Of a DNA stretch of 64,000 bases, positions 43,973-51,773 are shown piece after piece. Both the position numbers and the translations under genes were made by a program. The stretch is from Archangium lipolyticum. GTDB lineage: Bacteria > Myxococcota > Myxococcia > Myxococcales > Myxococcaceae. The stretch covers positions 554,884 to 618,883 of the forward strand of contig NZ_JANKBZ010000004.1 of assembly GCF_024623785.1 (NCBI RefSeq), read 5' to 3'. Below the pieces are notes generated by a model, which ran no database searches, had not been told where the DNA came from, and saw only the letters and a program-made list of their open reading frames with translations. Numbering within the stretch: position 1 is the first letter of the stretch; the number at the start of each line of letters is the position of its first letter.

Positions 43973-44743
43973 CTAGAGGACCTGGTCGACGGCGCGGCGC
44001 ACGCGCTCCCAGTCGAAGTTGTCCGCCGGGTCCGTCTTCCGGCCCGGAGCCACGTCGCGGTGGCCGAGGATGTTCTCCTTGGGCACCTTGTACGTCCGGG
44101 CCAGGTACGGCACGAGCTGCTCCAGCGCGCGGTACTGCGCCTCGGTGAAGGGCGTCTGGCCGCTGCCGTCGTTCGTTATCTCGATGCCGATGGAGCGCGC
44201 GTTGACGCTGGGAGTCGTCTCGCCCCGCAGCGAGGAGACGCCAGCGTGCCAGGCCACCTTGTTGTCCGGCACCAGCTGATAGAGGGTGCCGGTGGGTGAC
44301 AGGAGGTAGTGCGCGCTCACCCGGCTCCCCTTGGAGCTGCGCAGCGTCGCCAGGTCCACCGAGACGCGGTTGGAGCCGGTGTGGTGGAGCACGATGACGT
44401 CGATGTCCACCCCGTTGCGCGACTCGAAGTTGGGCGAGGGCTTGGACACCACGGGCGGCTTGTGCACCGGCCTCAGCGCCTTGAGGAGCGCGGTGCGGGT
44501 GACGGGCCCGTAGGCGCCGTCCGCGGTGAGCCGCCAGTCGCGCTGGAAGCGCATGAGGGCGTCCTTCGTCTTCGGCCCGAAGTCCCCATCCGCCCTGCCC
44601 CCCAGGTACTTGAGCTGGATGAGCACGAACTGGAGCCGCTGCACCTCGAGGCCCTTGCTGCCCTCGGACAACGGGCCCTCGGGCAGCTCCGGCCCTGTCG
44701 GGGTGATGGCCACGGCAGGGGCATTGGAAGTCGGCGTCGGCAT
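43973..44743 (-). CDS. N-acetylmuramoyl-L-alanine amidase with peptidoglycan-binding domain
   Basis: The 256-residue product has a PG_binding_1 domain (residues 28-90: GSKGLEVQRLQFVLIQLKYL, GPKTKDALMRFQRDW) and then an Amidase_2 domain. The zinc ligands are expected in VLHHTGSN, AHYLLSPTG and ENILGHRDVAPGRKTDPADNF. The enzyme cleaves the amide between MurNAc and L-Ala. There is no signal peptide, so export through another route or a phage/tailocin-like origin is possible. ATG 44743 is supported by GGAGAGG upstream. Confidence 0.88.
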   Translation of the reverse strand: MPTPTSNAPAVAITPTGPELPEGPLSEGSKGLEVQRLQFVLIQLKYLGGRADGDFGPKTKDALMRFQRDWRLTADGAYGPVTRTALLKALRPVHKPPVVSKPSPNFESRNGVDIDVIVLHHTGSNRVSVDLATLRSSKGSRVSAHYLLSPTGTLYQLVPDNKVAWHAGVSSLRGETTPSVNARSIGIEITNDGSGQTPFTEAQYRALEQLVPYLARTYKVPKENILGHRDVAPGRKTDPADNFDWERVRRAVDQVL

Positions 44744-44928
44744 GGTCCTCTCCGGGTGTGAGGTACGGACACTCCGCGTCCAGGACGCATTATCCCCCCT
44801 GGACTGACCTGGCCGCGCGCCCGCGGAGGTCGAGGTGTCCGAATCCTATCGGCCCGGAGGCTTCCGGCTATAAGGCGCGACCGGAAGTCCCTCCCGCCTC
44901 ACCCCACATCCACCCGAGGTCACACACC

Positions 44929-45486
44929 ATGCGTCCAGCCCAGCTCGTCCCGCTCGCCCTGTTCCTGCTGCCGCTGCACTCCGCCCTCGCCGCCGAACCG
45001 GCCAAGGGAGCCTCCCGTCCCGCCTCCGAGGCGAAGCCCGCCTCCTCCGATACGGCGCTCGCGCCCCTGGTGAGCGCGGATGGCACGGGCGCGGCCCCCG
45101 GCGCCAAGGGGCTCGTCTTCGGCGTCAACCAGCTGCCGACGATTGGCGGCTTCTACTATGTGAGCCCCGTGGGCTCGGTGCGCGCCGGCCTGGGCTTCAC
45201 CATGAACTTCAAGCCGGACGTCAACGCCCAGTTCGCCATCGACGCCAGCTACCGCCACCACCTGCTCACCGGCAACCTGCGCCCCTTCGCCGAGGGCGGC
45301 ATCAGCTTCGGCTACTCCGGTGACGTCGACTTCGCCTTCGGCGGAGGCCTCGGCATCGAGTACTTCATCGTCCCCCAGCTGAGCGTGTCCGGCATCGTCG
45401 GCGCCCAGCTGCGCTTCGACAACGGCGGCGACTCCATCAGCATCCCCTTCGCCACCACCGGTCTGATGCTCAACGTGTTCCTCTGA
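44929..45486 (+). CDS. Small outer-membrane beta-barrel protein
   Basis: ATG 44929 starts a signal peptide (LVPLALFLLPLHSALA). The 185-residue product has a 45-residue Ala/Ser-rich linker and then strands with GLVFGVNQLPTIGGFYY, GSVRAGLGFTMNF, NAQFAIDASYRHHL, RPFAEGGISFGYSG and FGGGLGIEYFIV, ending LNVFL. This is an OmpA/OmpX-size barrel pattern. No function can be given. It is a single gene before the dGTPase, 71 bases away. Confidence 0.7.
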   Translation: MRPAQLVPLALFLLPLHSALAAEPAKGASRPASEAKPASSDTALAPLVSADGTGAAPGAKGLVFGVNQLPTIGGFYYVSPVGSVRAGLGFTMNFKPDVNAQFAIDASYRHHLLTGNLRPFAEGGISFGYSGDVDFAFGGGLGIEYFIVPQLSVSGIVGAQLRFDNGGDSISIPFATTGLMLNVFL

Positions 45487-45557
45487 CACCGGGGGCGGCG
45501 GGAGGTTGACGGCCCGGGAACTTGCCGTTGTCAGACCCGGGCTCAGGATAGGCCTCC

Positions 45558-46973
45558 GTGAGCACTCAACGAACCGATCGGTGGCGTCAGCTCCTCTCCA
45601 CCCACCGGGTGGGCAATCCGCAACACCGCGCGCCCGCGCCGGACAGCGCGGACGAGCGGACCGAATTCGACAAGGACTACGACCGCATCGTCTTCTCGAG
45701 CGCCTTCCGGAGCCTGCACGACAAGACGCAGGTGTTCCCGCTGTCGACGAGCGACTACACGCGCACGCGGCTCACGCACAGCATCGAGGCCTCGTGCGTG
45801 GGGCGCTCGCTGGGGCAGCTCGCGGGGCGCGGCCTGAGGGCCCAGGACGTGGAGGTGGACCCGTCCTGCCTGGGCACCATCGTGGCGGCGGCGTGCCTGG
45901 CGCACGACATCGGCAACCCGCCCTTCGGGCACTCGGGAGAGGCGGCCATCCAGCACTGGGTGGAGCGGAACTTCCAGCGCTTCGTTCCGGTGGAGAAGCA
46001 GGACGCGAAGCACCCGTTCGCCACCGAGGGCGAGTGGAAGGACCTGGCCAGCTTCGAGGGCAACGCGCAGGGCTTCCGCATCCTCAACCGGCTGCAATCG
46101 CGCAACCGGGATGGCGGGCTGCGCTACACCGTGGCGACGGTGGGGGCGATGAGCAAGTACCCGAGGCCCTCGGTCCTGCCGCGCGGGCGGGACAGGGACA
46201 AGGCACGCATCTCGGAGAAGAAGTTCGGGTTCTTCCAGGACGACGCGCAGCTGGCGCGCGAGGTGTACGGCAAGCTGGGATTGGTGGAGCGCGAGCCATA
46301 CGTCTTCAGCCGGCACCCGCTGGCCTTCCTCGTCGAGGCCGCGGATGACATCTGCTACGCCATCATCGACCTGGAGGACTCGGGGAAGCTGGGCCTCATC
46401 CCCATGGAGACCGTCTGCTCGCTGATGGAGGACGTGGCGGCGCTCCAGCCAAGCTTCAAGCCCTTGAAGGACAGGGTGGACTGGGAGTCGCGGCTGGGGC
46501 GGGCCCGGGCCGGGGCCATCTTCGCGCTCATCCAGGAGTGTGTGACGGCGTTCGCCGAGCATGTCATCGCGATGGAAGCGGGAAGCTTCGAGCAATCGCT
46601 GGTGTCGGCACGGCCGGAGGCGGGCGAGCGGCTGAAGACGATCACGAACATCACTCGCGAGAAGGGGTACTGGAGCGAACGGGTGCTGCAGATCGAAGCC
46701 GCGGGCTTCCGGACGCTGGGAGGTCTGTTGGACAGGTTCGCGCCCGCGGTGCTGGCGGACAGACCGAACCGGGAAGAGGAGAAGTTGCGGCAGTTGCTGC
46801 CCCTGGAGTTCTTCCAGCGCCCGGGCCCGTACGTGGAGAGCCGGAAGGAAGCCATCGAGCGGCTCAATCCCTACCAGCGGCTGCTGTGCGTGACGGACTA
46901 CGTGTCCGGGATGACGGATGGCTTCGCGGTGGACCTGTACCAGCGGCTCTCGGGAATCAAGCTGCCGGGCTGA
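45558..46973 (+). CDS. dgt: Deoxyguanosinetriphosphate triphosphohydrolase family (HD domain)
   Basis: The 471-residue product has the dGTPase signature: RTEFDKDYDRIVFSSAFRSL, HDKTQVFPL, RLTHSIEASCVG and AHDIGNPPFGHSGE, in which the HD pair binds metals. The middle has FCFFQDDAQLA-type strands and ends LPG. The enzyme cleaves dGTP to deoxyguanosine and triphosphate. GTG 45558 is the start. The length is typical of the Dgt family of bacterial proteins. No neighbours of the same pathway are seen. Confidence 0.92.
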   Translation: MSTQRTDRWRQLLSTHRVGNPQHRAPAPDSADERTEFDKDYDRIVFSSAFRSLHDKTQVFPLSTSDYTRTRLTHSIEASCVGRSLGQLAGRGLRAQDVEVDPSCLGTIVAAACLAHDIGNPPFGHSGEAAIQHWVERNFQRFVPVEKQDAKHPFATEGEWKDLASFEGNAQGFRILNRLQSRNRDGGLRYTVATVGAMSKYPRPSVLPRGRDRDKARISEKKFGFFQDDAQLAREVYGKLGLVEREPYVFSRHPLAFLVEAADDICYAIIDLEDSGKLGLIPMETVCSLMEDVAALQPSFKPLKDRVDWESRLGRARAGAIFALIQECVTAFAEHVIAMEAGSFEQSLVSARPEAGERLKTITNITREKGYWSERVLQIEAAGFRTLGGLLDRFAPAVLADRPNREEEKLRQLLPLEFFQRPGPYVESRKEAIERLNPYQRLLCVTDYVSGMTDGFAVDLYQRLSGIKLPG

Positions 46974-46976
46974 GGC

Positions 46977-47852
46977 TCAAACCTCCATGAAGCCAAGGCC
47001 GCTCAGGCCCTCTTCCTCCAGGGCCAGCTTGAAACGCTCGGAGACGATGAGGGCCCCCTGCCAACCCCAGGGACGGAAGATGTTGGCGTCCCCGATCTTC
47101 TCCGGGTCCACCTTCATCCCGACGACGTTGCGGTAGTGGCCCACCTTCTCGGGCACTCCGTGCCTGGGCTCCCAGAAGGTCACCTCTTCGCACCGGGACT
47201 CATCGATGCATTTGATGACGCGAAGGGGATTGAGGACGAAGTAGGGCTCCGGGTGTTCTTCCACCCGAGCCGGGATGAACTGCACTTCGTGCTGGATGCC
47301 CAGCCGCTCACAGAGGGCGACGAAGCGGCCGTTGACGACGGGGACGTTGAGGCCCGTCAGGCTGAAGTCCAGCGCGTGCCCTTGCTGACCCAGGAGGAGG
47401 ACGAGGGGCTTCTCCGTGGCGAAAACCAATCCTTGATGCAGCCGCCAGGGGATGACCTGCTGCCCCTGCTCATCCCTTGGACCCTTCACATGCCAGCGCC
47501 CAGGGATGTGCACGTCGTCAATCAGGCGAAAGTATCGAGCAGGGTGTCTCATGTTCGCCGAGGACCCGAAGAGAGGACCTGCCGTGACCACGTCCATCGG
47601 AAATCGGAATGCCGCCTCCATGGCCGCGACGAAAGCCCGCGCGTCCTCCACGGAAAAGCGTGTGAGCGCCGGGTCCGGCGGAAGGTGCTTGAAGGTGAGC
47701 ACGAGTCCGCGCCCGTATGGCGGGCCGTGGTGTTCGCGCACCGCCACGGACTCCAGCACGTGGAGGCGCGACTCGACGTCAGGTGGAACTGCTCGGACCG
47801 GGAGCGGTAACAGGAGCAGCAGGCAGAGGGTGAGGACGGCTCGCTGCGGCAT
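46977..47852 (-). CDS. Imm11-type (DUF1629) protein with signal peptide
   Basis: The C-terminal 190 residues match Imm11: ARYFRLIDDVHIPGRWHVKGP near the start, PLVLLLGQQGHALDFSLTG, VPVVNGRFVALCERL, RVIKCIDESRCEEVTFWEP, MKVDPEKIGDANIFRPWGW and VSERFKLALEEEG. Imm11 proteins neutralise nuclease toxins and normally lack a leader. Here about 100 extra residues precede it, with a signal peptide LCLLLLLPLPVRA. The start is uncertain: ATG 47852 follows GAGAG, and ATG 47864 and 47954 are alternatives. No toxin gene lies next to it, so it is an orphan. The extension could be a fusion or a remnant. Confidence 0.68.
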   Translation of the reverse strand: MPQRAVLTLCLLLLLPLPVRAVPPDVESRLHVLESVAVREHHGPPYGRGLVLTFKHLPPDPALTRFSVEDARAFVAAMEAAFRFPMDVVTAGPLFGSSANMRHPARYFRLIDDVHIPGRWHVKGPRDEQGQQVIPWRLHQGLVFATEKPLVLLLGQQGHALDFSLTGLNVPVVNGRFVALCERLGIQHEVQFIPARVEEHPEPYFVLNPLRVIKCIDESRCEEVTFWEPRHGVPEKVGHYRNVVGMKVDPEKIGDANIFRPWGWQGALIVSERFKLALEEEGLSGLGFMEV

Positions 47853-47937
47853 GAGAGCTCTCATTGCCCAGCGTAGCAGCGAAGCCGCTTGCCCGTTGTT
47901 TCGTTCGAGCAGCCGCCGGAGCGGGTTCACTCCTCCC

Positions 47938-48738
47938 CTATCGAGTCCGCGCACGGGCGGGAGGCACCACTTCGATCTCCGTCACCGGATTGCCGCGCGT
48001 GTAGAGGCTGGCGGAGGCGCGTACGACGGTGCCCTCCTGGATGCTCTGCAGCGACACCTGCTGTCCCTGGCGCAAGACACGCACGTTGGGAGCGAGTGAC
48101 AACGTATTGGCGGCGCCAGCGTCATCGACGAGCACGAGCCGCTGCTGGGACACCGAGCGCACGCGGCCCGTGTAGATGACGTTGGCCACGGCGTAGCCCT
48201 GGTTGTCGGTGTCCGGACGGGCCTGGGCGCCACCCGCGCCACCACCGCCCACGCCTTCATTCACGGGAGTGCCACTCTCCTGGGCTCTCGCTGGCGCCTC
48301 CGCGTTGGGGTCTCCTAGCCCCGTGGCTCCGGCCGGAGCCTCCGCGTTGGGGTCTCCGATTCCGGCGGACCCACTGCCGCCCACGCCCTGTCCGGCGCCC
48401 CCTGCCTGCTGGGCCTGCACGAGCTGCGACCGCATCCGCGCGAGCTCCAGCTGAAGCCGGGCCACCTCCGCTCGCAACCGGGCGATCTCCTGCAGTTGCC
48501 GGGCATCGACGCTCGACATCTGCTGGTTGCCCGTCGTCTGCTGCCCCGTGTCCTCCGCCTGCCCCGAGCCTCCCGTAGCGTCCGTCGCTCCCGGCACGTC
48601 CGAGCCCTGGGTGGGCTGCTGTACCGTGCTCCCCGTCCCCGGGTACTGGGCGTCCTGAGCCAGACTCCGCGTGGCGCCGCACACGAGGAACAAGCCAAGC
48701 ACCGCGATCCCGAAATCCCACCAGGTCGGCTTCCGCAT
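47938..48738 (-). CDS. Exported coiled-coil protein with Gly-rich repeats (paralogue 1)
   Basis: ATG 48738 starts a signal peptide (AVLGLFLVCGATRSLAQ) and gives 266 residues. A Gln/Thr/Gly-rich region is followed by a coiled coil (ARQLQEIARLRAEVARLQLE), then a Gly/Ala-rich linker holding two repeats of GLGDPNAEAP type. The C-terminal domain, YAVANVIYTGRVRSVSQQRLVLVDD and VRVLRQGQQVSL, looks like a small beta barrel. It is the same architecture as the protein encoded at 48938-50158, so the two are paralogues in tandem. Function is unknown. Surface or matrix proteins are possible. Confidence 0.65.
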   Translation of the reverse strand: MRKPTWWDFGIAVLGLFLVCGATRSLAQDAQYPGTGSTVQQPTQGSDVPGATDATGGSGQAEDTGQQTTGNQQMSSVDARQLQEIARLRAEVARLQLELARMRSQLVQAQQAGGAGQGVGGSGSAGIGDPNAEAPAGATGLGDPNAEAPARAQESGTPVNEGVGGGGAGGAQARPDTDNQGYAVANVIYTGRVRSVSQQRLVLVDDAGAANTLSLAPNVRVLRQGQQVSLQSIQEGTVVRASASLYTRGNPVTEIEVVPPARARTR

Positions 48739-48937
48739 CGACGCCGCGCTCCCTTCTTCTTGTAGAACGTTGGGCGACAGCCACTCTCGGGCAACCGGCG
48801 CCAGCACCGGGCGAAGTGGGAAGCACGCGTCCGGCCCCCTGCCCGTTCCCCTGAATGACTACCGCCGTCGCGAGGAGCCGTGAGCAAGGCCACGGCCCCT
48901 CATTCCCTCGCTGGACCCGCGGCAGGCCGGTCGGGGC

Positions 48938-50158
48938 TCACTGCTGAGAGCCCGGTGGCACCGCCATCCGTTGCCCGGGCCCCATCTGTTCCCGGCGCTG
49001 TTGTTGCTGTTGCCCCCGCTCTTCCTGCTGCCGCTGCCGTTGCTGCTGGGCAGGCTGCGCGACGATGTAGCGCGCGACCTCCTCCCCGGAGGAGATGAGC
49101 TCGAACGAGGTCCGTACCTGCGTCCCCTCGGGAATCTGGCTCACGCGGATGCGGCTCAGCTGGGGACCCCTGAAGGCCTTCGTCTCCTCGTCGATGCGGA
49201 GCCGGTAGAGGCTGCCGTCCGAGGTGTCGACGATGTCGATGTGCTTGGACGTGACGTCGCGCACCCGGCCATCGAACACCGCGGTGGCGACGGTGACGGG
49301 ACCTCGCACCTGAATGTCCGCCGTGTTCGGGGTGCCCGTGCCACCGCCGCCCGTCCCGCGCAGACCGGCCACCTCGCTCTCCAACTGGGCCACGCGCTGG
49401 CGCAGGGTGAGCAACTCGCGCTGCATCGCCTCGGGGCTCTGGGGTACGGCGGGCTGCTGCGCCGAAGCCTGTCCCCCGACACCTCCACCCGTGCCGACTC
49501 CTCCGCTCCCAGCAGCACCGCCCGCACCGGCGCCTCCGCCTACACCGGCGCCTCCGCCTACACCGGCGCCTCCGCCGCCACCCGAGCCGGTCCCGGTCGT
49601 GCCCGTACCGCCGGTCCCCGCCTGTTCACCCGGCTCCGGCCCCACCCGCGTCCCGATATCCACGGGGGGTGTCGCGGACGGAATCTCCGAAGTGGTGCCA
49701 CGGTAGGTGGGACCCGTCGCTCCTCCAGTCCCCGTCCCGCCCGTTCCCGCCCCACCTGCCCCGGCTCCGCCCGCTCCTGCCCCACCCGTCCCCGTCCCGC
49801 CCGTCAGCCCCTGATCTCCGCCCTGTGTGGTCTGCTGCTGGGACACACCACTCTGCCCACCTGTCCCCTGCGCTCCCGCGCCGCCCGTGGCGGGCTGGCC
49901 CTGGGTCGTCCCCACCGAGCCGGCCGACTGCTGTCCGGGCGCCCCAGGGGTTCCCAGCCCGGTCGTGTCCTGGCCCCGCTGAATGCTGCCCGCCCCCGAA
50001 GGGCTCGCCTGTGTACCCGGCGCCTGGGCTCCGCCAGCCCCCGCGGCTCCTCCTACCCCCGCGGCGCCTCCCGCGCCTCCCGCGCCTCCGCTCTGCTGCG
50101 CCAGGGCCACCAGAGGGGCAGTCCCCAAGGCCAGCGCCATCCAGATGGCTCTCCGCAT
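48938..50158 (-). CDS. Exported Gly-rich coiled-coil protein (paralogue 2)
   Basis: ATG 50158 follows GAGGAGG and starts a signal peptide (AIWMALALGTAPLVALA), giving 406 residues. A 230-residue region of Gly/Ala/Thr repeats (GAGGAGGAA, GTGGAGAGG) is followed by a coiled coil (REL LTLRQRVAQLESEVAGL pattern) and a C-terminal domain with TVATAVFDGRVRDVTSKHID and RIDEETKAFRGP, then a Gln-rich tail. The repeats are long, low-complexity and built of many direct repeats at the DNA level, so replication slippage could vary the length. It diverges from the ECF sigma gene, and it may be a sigma target. Confidence 0.68.
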   Translation of the reverse strand: MRRAIWMALALGTAPLVALAQQSGGAGGAGGAAGVGGAAGAGGAQAPGTQASPSGAGSIQRGQDTTGLGTPGAPGQQSAGSVGTTQGQPATGGAGAQGTGGQSGVSQQQTTQGGDQGLTGGTGTGGAGAGGAGAGGAGTGGTGTGGATGPTYRGTTSEIPSATPPVDIGTRVGPEPGEQAGTGGTGTTGTGSGGGGGAGVGGGAGVGGGAGAGGAAGSGGVGTGGGVGGQASAQQPAVPQSPEAMQRELLTLRQRVAQLESEVAGLRGTGGGGTGTPNTADIQVRGPVTVATAVFDGRVRDVTSKHIDIVDTSDGSLYRLRIDEETKAFRGPQLSRIRVSQIPEGTQVRTSFELISSGEEVARYIVAQPAQQQRQRQQEERGQQQQQRREQMGPGQRMAVPPGSQQ

Positions 50159-50335
50159 GCCGTCCTCCTCGTCGTCCCCCTCCCCGTGGCGCAAAGGTGG
50201 GAATTGTTCGTGGAGGGACACACCCGGCCCGCCGCATGCCCCTGCCCCCCTGGCGGCTCCCCGGGCCAGCGAGGCCCTATTTGACGGACCGGGCCGGGAT
50301 GAAAGAGAACGGGCGGTGAAACTCCCGGCGGCTTC

Positions 50336-50974
50336 ATGTCACCACGGCGCGTGGCCCACCTCTTCGCGGTGCGAATGACGACCCTGGCCGGCGGCGCATC
50401 CTCGGCGCAGGACGCCGAGCGCCGGCTGCTGACGCGCGCGCGGCAGGGAGATCCGGTCGCCTTCCGGTCCCTCTTCGAGCAGCACGCACCGGCCGTCTGG
50501 CGCTTCCTGCGCGACCTGTCCCGGGACGATGCCGCCGCGGACGAGGCCACCCAGGAGACCTTCGTACGCGCGCACGGGAAGCTCGGGGCGCTGCGCGACG
50601 AGGCGCGGCTGGCCTCGTGGCTGCTGGGCATCGCGCGCCACGTGTACCTCGAGTCCCGCCGGGGCCGGGCGGTGCACCTGGACGCCGCCGCCGAGGAGAA
50701 CGAGCTGCTCCTGGAGGCGGCGCTGCCCACGCCCTCGCCGGAGGATCTGCTGCTGGACCGTGAGTTGGAGGGGCTGTTGGCGGAGGCGCTCGGGGAGCTG
50801 CGCGAGGAGCGTCGAGCGGCGCTGCTGCTGCGCATCGACCATGGCCTGCCGTACGAGGAGATCGCCCAGGTGATGGGCTGGTCCATCCCCAAGGTGAAGA
50901 ACGAGATCCACCGGGCGCGGTTGCAGCTGCGCGAGCGGCTCTCCGCCCACGTGGGAACCGGAGGTCGTCCATGA
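50336..50974 (+). CDS. ECF sigma-70 family RNA polymerase sigma factor
   Basis: The 212-residue product has region 2 (AFRSLFEQHAPAVWRFLRDL, DEATQETFVRAHGKLG) and region 4 (GELREERRAALLLRIDHGL, YEEIAQVMGWSIPKVKNEIH) with no region 1 or 3, as in ECF factors. Start is ATG 50336, though ATG 50375 is also possible. It overlaps the anti-sigma gene by four bases (ATGA), so the two are co-expressed. The Gly-rich genes lie divergently, and they may be part of the regulon. The signal is unknown. Confidence 0.88.
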   Translation: MSPRRVAHLFAVRMTTLAGGASSAQDAERRLLTRARQGDPVAFRSLFEQHAPAVWRFLRDLSRDDAAADEATQETFVRAHGKLGALRDEARLASWLLGIARHVYLESRRGRAVHLDAAAEENELLLEAALPTPSPEDLLLDRELEGLLAEALGELREERRAALLLRIDHGLPYEEIAQVMGWSIPKVKNEIHRARLQLRERLSAHVGTGGRP

Positions 50975-51486
50975 GCCACCCGTGCCGAGAATCGGACCTG
51001 GACGCGCTGCTGGCCGAGGAGCTGCCGGCGGAGGAAGCGGAGCGCGTGCGCGAGCATGTGGCCACGTGCGCGGGGTGCACGCAATCCCTGGCGTGGCTGC
51101 GGATGGAGCGCGGGTGGATGGCACAGCGGGCCAGGCGCATGCCCGCGCGTGCGGCGTTGAACTTCGGCGCGCTGGAGGCCCGGCTCCGGGCGGCGGCGGC
51201 GCCACGCCGGGGAGAGTGGTCGCACCGGGGGATGATGGCGATGGGGGCCGTGGCGGCGGTGGCCTTCGTGCTGCTCAGCCTCTTCCCCCAGAACCCCACG
51301 CTGACGCTCTCCGAGGAGCCCTGGCGGGACGGGCTCGTCTCGGTGGCGCAGGTGCCGGCGTGCATGGACCCGAGCGTCGAGGCCGTGGCGCGGGTCGAGG
51401 CGAGCTTCGGCGCGTGCCTGCTGGCGTCGCCGGCGCACCCGCTGCGTGGGGAACGGGAGCGCCGCGCCAGTCTCCAAAGCCCGTGA
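50971..51486 (+). CDS. Zinc-finger anti-sigma factor, membrane-anchored
   Basis: The 171-residue product has HVATCAGC near residue 30, the HxxxCxxC zinc-binding motif of ZAS-type anti-sigma factors, with the preceding helix LAEELPAEEAERVREHV. A single transmembrane segment (residues about 85-106: GMMAMGAVAAVAFVLLSLF) places the C-terminal 60 residues in the periplasm. It would hold the sigma factor until a signal arrives. ATG 50971 overlaps the sigma stop codon, which is the usual arrangement. Confidence 0.88.
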   Translation: MSHPCRESDLDALLAEELPAEEAERVREHVATCAGCTQSLAWLRMERGWMAQRARRMPARAALNFGALEARLRAAAAPRRGEWSHRGMMAMGAVAAVAFVLLSLFPQNPTLTLSEEPWRDGLVSVAQVPACMDPSVEAVARVEASFGACLLASPAHPLRGERERRASLQSP

Positions 51487-51521
51487 CTGGTTGCACGAGT
51501 GGGTGGATCGACACCGCTCCT

Positions 51522-51556
51522 GACTATGTCCAAAAACTTCGTGGACACTCCACTAG
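51522..51556 (+). repeat. Cassette repeat L1 (direct copy)
   Basis: GACTATGTCC, 12 variable bases, then GACACTCCACTAG. A nearly identical direct copy occurs at 54271 and an inverted copy at 54188. The arms can also pair weakly (TGTCC with GGACA). The three copies bracket the toxin cassette. Confidence 0.82.
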
Positions 51557-51773
51557 AGCACTTGCACGTGTGGGGACCCACGCTGCTCCGGTCACCGGCA
51601 CCACACTGACGCGGTCACTTCAATTGGAGTGCCGACGGTGGGTTGTCGCGCGTCCAGGGGCGGCCAGCAGGTGCGGCGGAGACTCCGGGTGTGTGCGCGT
51701 CGCCCCCCTGTAGGGTTGGCCAGCCCTCATCCTATCCTTCAGGCCTGTTTGTCCTGGGGGAAAGGCCAGCGCC

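Noticed and set aside
49440..50100. Possible CRISPR array or tandem repeat array in the Gly-rich gene
   Set aside because: The repeats are short, in frame and encode Gly/Ala/Thr. There are no unique spacers of constant length.
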